Of a stretch of DNA of 8,662 nucleotides, positions 6,924 to 8,662 are shown one piece after another. Source of the DNA: Gudongella sp051744365 (GTDB lineage Bacteria; Bacillota; Clostridia; Tissierellales; Tissierellaceae); assembly GCA_051744365.1 (NCBI GenBank), contig JBNJCX010000062.1, positions 1 to 8,662 of the forward strand, given 5' to 3'. Made by a program: the position numbers and the translations under genes. The stretch's first letter is position 1; each line of letters starts with the position of its first letter. The notes under the pieces are model-generated. The model was not told the origin of the DNA and made no database searches. It worked only from the letters and a program-made list of their open reading frames with translations.

Positions 6924-6953
6924 TGTCATCCTGAGGTTTGCCGAAGGATCTTT
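6924..6953. repeat. Imperfect palindromic hairpin element with tandem G.A mismatch
   Basis: ATCCT (6928-6932) pairs with AGGAT (6945-6949). Next comes a tandem G.A/A.G mismatch (6933-6934 with 6943-6944), then GG/CC (6935-6936 with 6941-6942) closed by a TTTG loop. The flanks TGTC and CTTT complete an outline that resembles, from memory, a small intergenic repeat (TGTCATyCTGAG ... GAArGATCT) seen in multiple copies in many bacterial genomes. Only one copy is present in this window, so its repeat status cannot be proved here. Confidence 0.5.
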
Positions 6954-6974
6954 GACCTCATGGATGGACCCTAA

Positions 6975-7009
6975 AATTGTAAATTGAGATCTGTGAATTG
7001 TGGATTGAA
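6975..7009. repeat. Degenerate heptanucleotide tandem repeat (AATTGTG type)
   Basis: Five contiguous 7-base units are readable: AATTGTA, AATTGAG, ATCTGTG, AATTGTG and GATTGAA, with consensus AATTGTG. Related units occur in inverted orientation at about 6721-6738. The array ends right next to the guaB terminator. Confidence 0.6.
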
Positions 7010-7010
7010 A

Positions 7011-7035
7011 AGAACCAGGCTATTAACCTGGTTCT
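7011..7035 (-). terminator. Intrinsic terminator of guaB
   Basis: On the minus strand a 9-bp perfect stem (AGAACCAGG 7035-7027 with CCTGGTTCT 7019-7011) around a 7-base loop starts five bases after the guaB stop codon. It is followed by a short T-rich tail (TTCTTTTC). On the plus strand the tail is not T-rich, so it acts mainly for guaB. Confidence 0.85.
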
Positions 7036-7040
7036 GTACT

Positions 7041-8492
7041 CTATCCTCTCTGATAATTAGGAGATTCCTTTGTAATTGTAATATGGTGTGGGTGATTTTC
7101 CACAAGAGTTGCACCTGTAATCTTTATCATCTTTGCCTTTTCCCGAAGCTCGGGAATATCCTTTGCTCCCACATATCCCATACCTGACTTCAATCCGCCT
7201 ATAAGCTGATAAACAACATCTCCCAGCTTTCCTTTGTAATGAACGCGGCCCTCAACTCCTTCAGGCACATACTTCTTGGTATCCTCCTGGAAGTATCTGT
7301 CCCTGCTGCCTGAATCCATTGCTCCCATTGAGCCCATTCCTCTGTACTCCTTGTACCTTCTTCCCTCAAAGAGCACCTCTTCACCAGGGCTTTCCTCTGT
7401 TCCAGCAAACATTGATCCTGCCATTACAACACTTGCACCAGATGCGATAGCCTTTGTAATATCTCCAGAGTATTTGATACCACCATCGGCGATTACCGGT
7501 ACATCATACTCAGCTGCCGCCTCCGCACAGTTCATAATAGCAGTGATCTGAGGTACTCCTATACCTGTTACTACCCTTGTAGTACATATTGATCCAGGTC
7601 CGATTCCAACCTTGACTGCATCGGCTCCGGCATTGATAAGGTCAACCGTCGCTTCAGCCGTTGCAATATTTCCAGCGATCAGCTGAAGATCAGGATAGTT
7701 GGTTTTTATCTTTGATACAGCTTCAAGTACTCCCTTTGAATGTCCATGGGCTGTGTCTACCACTACGACATCAACCTTGCTTTTTACAAGGGCTGCAACT
7801 CTATCCATCATATCAGCAGTTACTCCAACAGCTGCTCCCGCCAGAAGTCTGTCCTTCTCATCCCTTGCGGAATGTGGAAATTCTATTGATTTTTCAATAT
7901 CTTTGATAGTGATCAGACCGCTTAGCTTAAATTCATCATCCACCAAAGGAAGCTTTTCTATTTTATACTGCTTCATTATATCAAGAGCCTCATCCATGGT
8001 TATGTCAATCTGTGCAGTTATGAGGTTTTCCTTGGTCATGACCTCATCGATTTTTCTGGTAATATCCTTCTCAAATCTTATATCCCTGTTTGTAAGTATT
8101 CCCACCAAGGTATTGTCCTCTTCAATTATTGGAACTCCTGATATTCTGTATCTCTCCATAAGCTCCAACGCTTCGGATACGGCATGTTCCTTTGACAATG
8201 AAAATGGATCCGTTATTATTCCATGTTCAGATCTTTTAACTCTGTCGACTTCCAAAGCCTGCTTTTCAATGGACATGTTCTTATGGATAATGCCTATTCC
8301 ACCTTCTCTTGCCATTGCAATGGCCATTTTAGACTCAGTCACGGTGTCCATTCCGGCAGTCATCAAAGGTATGTTAAGTCTGATCTTTCTTGTTAGGTTT
8401 GTTCCCACGTTGGTGTTTCTTGGCAATACCTCTGATTTACCGGGCAACAACAGTACATCATCAAAGGTTAAACCCTCTCCCACAAATTCCAA
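7041..8492 (-). CDS. guaB: Inosine-5'-monophosphate dehydrogenase
   Basis: IMP dehydrogenase, 483 residues, a normal bacterial length. It catalyses IMP + NAD+ + H2O to XMP + NADH, the committed step to guanine nucleotides, in the cytoplasm. The TIM-barrel N-terminus (GLTFDDVLLLPG, 7-18) leads into two CBS domains at about 95-205 (including RISGVPIIEEDNTLVGILTNRD), the usual regulatory Bateman module. The catalytic loop GPGSICTTR (298-306) carries nucleophile Cys303. IMP-binding segments DGGI (336-339), MAGSMFAGTEE (357-367) and MGSMGAM are intact, as is the mobile flap with the Arg399-Tyr400 pair and EG at 411-412. The TTG start at 8492-8490 is chosen because AAGGAGG (8506-8500) lies seven bases upstream and the protein then begins at the family's usual point. 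The gene is monocistronic, with its own promoter and terminator. There are no signs of damage. Confidence 0.98.
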   Translation of the reverse strand: MEFVGEGLTFDDVLLLPGKSEVLPRNTNVGTNLTRKIRLNIPLMTAGMDTVTESKMAIAMAREGGIGIIHKNMSIEKQALEVDRVKRSEHGIITDPFSLSKEHAVSEALELMERYRISGVPIIEEDNTLVGILTNRDIRFEKDITRKIDEVMTKENLITAQIDITMDEALDIMKQYKIEKLPLVDDEFKLSGLITIKDIEKSIEFPHSARDEKDRLLAGAAVGVTADMMDRVAALVKSKVDVVVVDTAHGHSKGVLEAVSKIKTNYPDLQLIAGNIATAEATVDLINAGADAVKVGIGPGSICTTRVVTGIGVPQITAIMNCAEAAAEYDVPVIADGGIKYSGDITKAIASGASVVMAGSMFAGTEESPGEEVLFEGRRYKEYRGMGSMGAMDSGSRDRYFQEDTKKYVPEGVEGRVHYKGKLGDVVYQLIGGLKSGMGYVGAKDIPELREKAKMIKITGATLVENHPHHITITKESPNYQRG

Positions 8493-8499
8493 AATAACT

Positions 8500-8506
8500 C
8501 CTCCTT
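8500..8506 (-). promoter_or_regulatory. Ribosome binding site deciding the TTG start of guaB
   Basis: Minus-strand AAGGAGG is a perfect Shine-Dalgarno match at seven bases from TTG 8492-8490. The first in-frame ATG codons lie well inside the conserved barrel, so the rare TTG start is real. Confidence 0.85.
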
Positions 8507-8535
8507 TTATTTCACACCCTGTTTTTATTCCTTAT

Positions 8536-8564
8536 AATGTAACAAAAGCATGCAACATTGTCAA
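8536..8564 (-). promoter_or_regulatory. guaB promoter
   Basis: Minus-strand TTGACA (8564-8559, consensus) is followed after 17 bases by TACATT (8541-8536, 4/6). Transcription would start near 8529, giving a leader of about 36 bases that is too short for a riboswitch. The promoter lies just after the terminator of the preceding gene, so guaB appears to be an independent unit. Confidence 0.7.
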
Positions 8565-8570
8565 GGAAAG

Positions 8571-8592
8571 AAAAAAGGAGCCCTAATCTCCT
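8571..8592 (-). terminator. Intrinsic terminator of the upstream partial gene
   Basis: On the minus strand AGGAG (8592-8588) pairs with CTCCT (8580-8576) around a 7-base loop and is followed by a run of Ts. After a T.T mismatch, the flanking A-run and T-run can extend the stem. The 5' arm overlaps the TAG stop codon at 8593-8591. Confidence 0.7.
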
Positions 8593-8662
8593 ATTTTAAA
8601 AGTTCTATCCCCAGTTGGGCCAATTCCATGGCTTCGTCAAGTGTATCCAGTGCAAGTCTGTT
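8591..8662 (-). CDS. C-terminal end of an unrecognised protein (rest outside window)
   Basis: The minus-strand frame is open from the window edge to TAG 8593-8591, giving 23 residues that end in LDEAMELAQLGIELLK. This looks like an amphipathic helix with Ala/Leu/Glu bias. That it is a real gene end is supported by the terminator that overlaps its stop codon and by the guaB promoter that begins just downstream. The fragment is too short to name a family. It is on the same strand as guaB but is probably transcribed separately. Confidence 0.6.
   Translation of the reverse strand, partial: NRLALDTLDEAMELAQLGIELLK

Larger units (their letters stand above)
6634..7010. other. Gene-free interval rich in small repeat remnants
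   Basis: About 375 bases between the guaB terminator and the activase start hold no convincing gene: the only ATG-led frames are very short and lack ribosome sites. The left end holds the activase promoter and ribosome site. The remainder contains a long AT-rich stem-loop (6748-6790), two degenerate heptanucleotide arrays (6861-6888, 6975-7009) and a G.A-mismatch hairpin element (6928-6949). A 13-base inverted repeat sits at 6726-6738 and 6988-7000. No tRNA, riboswitch or transposase remnant is recognised. Confidence 0.7.

Noticed and set aside
6861..7009. CRISPR array
   Set aside because: The repeats are contiguous degenerate heptads without spacers or 23-45 base direct repeats, and no cas gene is present.
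8493..8570. Purine or guanine riboswitch, or a PurR-type site, upstream of guaB
   Set aside because: The predicted leader is only about 36 bases, with no aptamer-like stems, and I see no recognisable operator palindrome.
7699..8586. A 295-codon open frame on the plus strand opposite guaB
   Set aside because: It lies antisense to an intact, fully recognisable IMP dehydrogenase. Its product is Ser/Thr/Pro-biased with no domain, and it has no convincing ribosome site. It is a codon-bias shadow.

Overview
The window reads as chromosomal DNA from an anaerobic, moderately AT-rich, low-GC Gram-positive bacterium, most likely a member of the Clostridia (Bacillota). The clues are strong AGGAGG-type ribosome binding sites, TTG and GTG starts, compact intrinsic terminators, a DUF975 membrane protein, and an oxygen-sensitive-looking ATP-dependent activase/dehydratase pair. 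This placement is inferred from gene content and style, not from a database match.

Layout, left to right. (1) Positions 1-1482, plus strand: the 3' part of a gene for a probable exported protein with two acidic FG-GAP/VCBS-like motifs and a helical C-terminal domain of unknown function. (2) A 16-bp perfect stem at 1487-1525 serves as a shared terminator between convergent genes. (3) 1533-2309, minus: a four-helix DUF975 integral membrane protein with its own likely promoter. (4) 2394-3716 and 3706-6633, minus: an overlapping two-gene operon. Its first gene encodes a 975-residue protein with two ASKHA-type activase domains followed by a DUF2229-type Cys-rich region. Its second gene encodes a 440-residue protein of the 2-hydroxyacyl-CoA dehydratase (HgdB/HGD-D) superfamily. 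(5) 6634-7010: about 375 bp without a gene, carrying remnants of small repeats: two degenerate heptanucleotide arrays, an imperfect hairpin element with a tandem G.A mismatch, and a longer AT-rich stem-loop. (6) 7041-8492, minus: guaB (IMP dehydrogenase), with a clear promoter, a TTG start and its own terminator. (7) 8591-8662, minus: the last 23 codons of another gene, with a terminator overlapping its stop codon.

How the parts work together. guaB is a self-contained housekeeping unit (purine synthesis, IMP to XMP). The activase/dehydratase pair looks like a self-contained ATP-driven low-potential electron delivery system: the ASKHA part should hydrolyse ATP to push an electron from an Fe-S cluster onto the partner protein. 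None of the usual companions of amino-acid-fermenting 2-hydroxyacyl-CoA dehydratases (CoA transferase, 2-hydroxyacid dehydrogenase, acyl-CoA dehydrogenase/Etf) are present in the window, so its substrate is open. This pair is the most interesting system here, although related proteins are widespread in anaerobes and remain functionally uncharacterised as far as I know. The DUF975 protein and the FG-GAP-like protein show no evident functional link to it.
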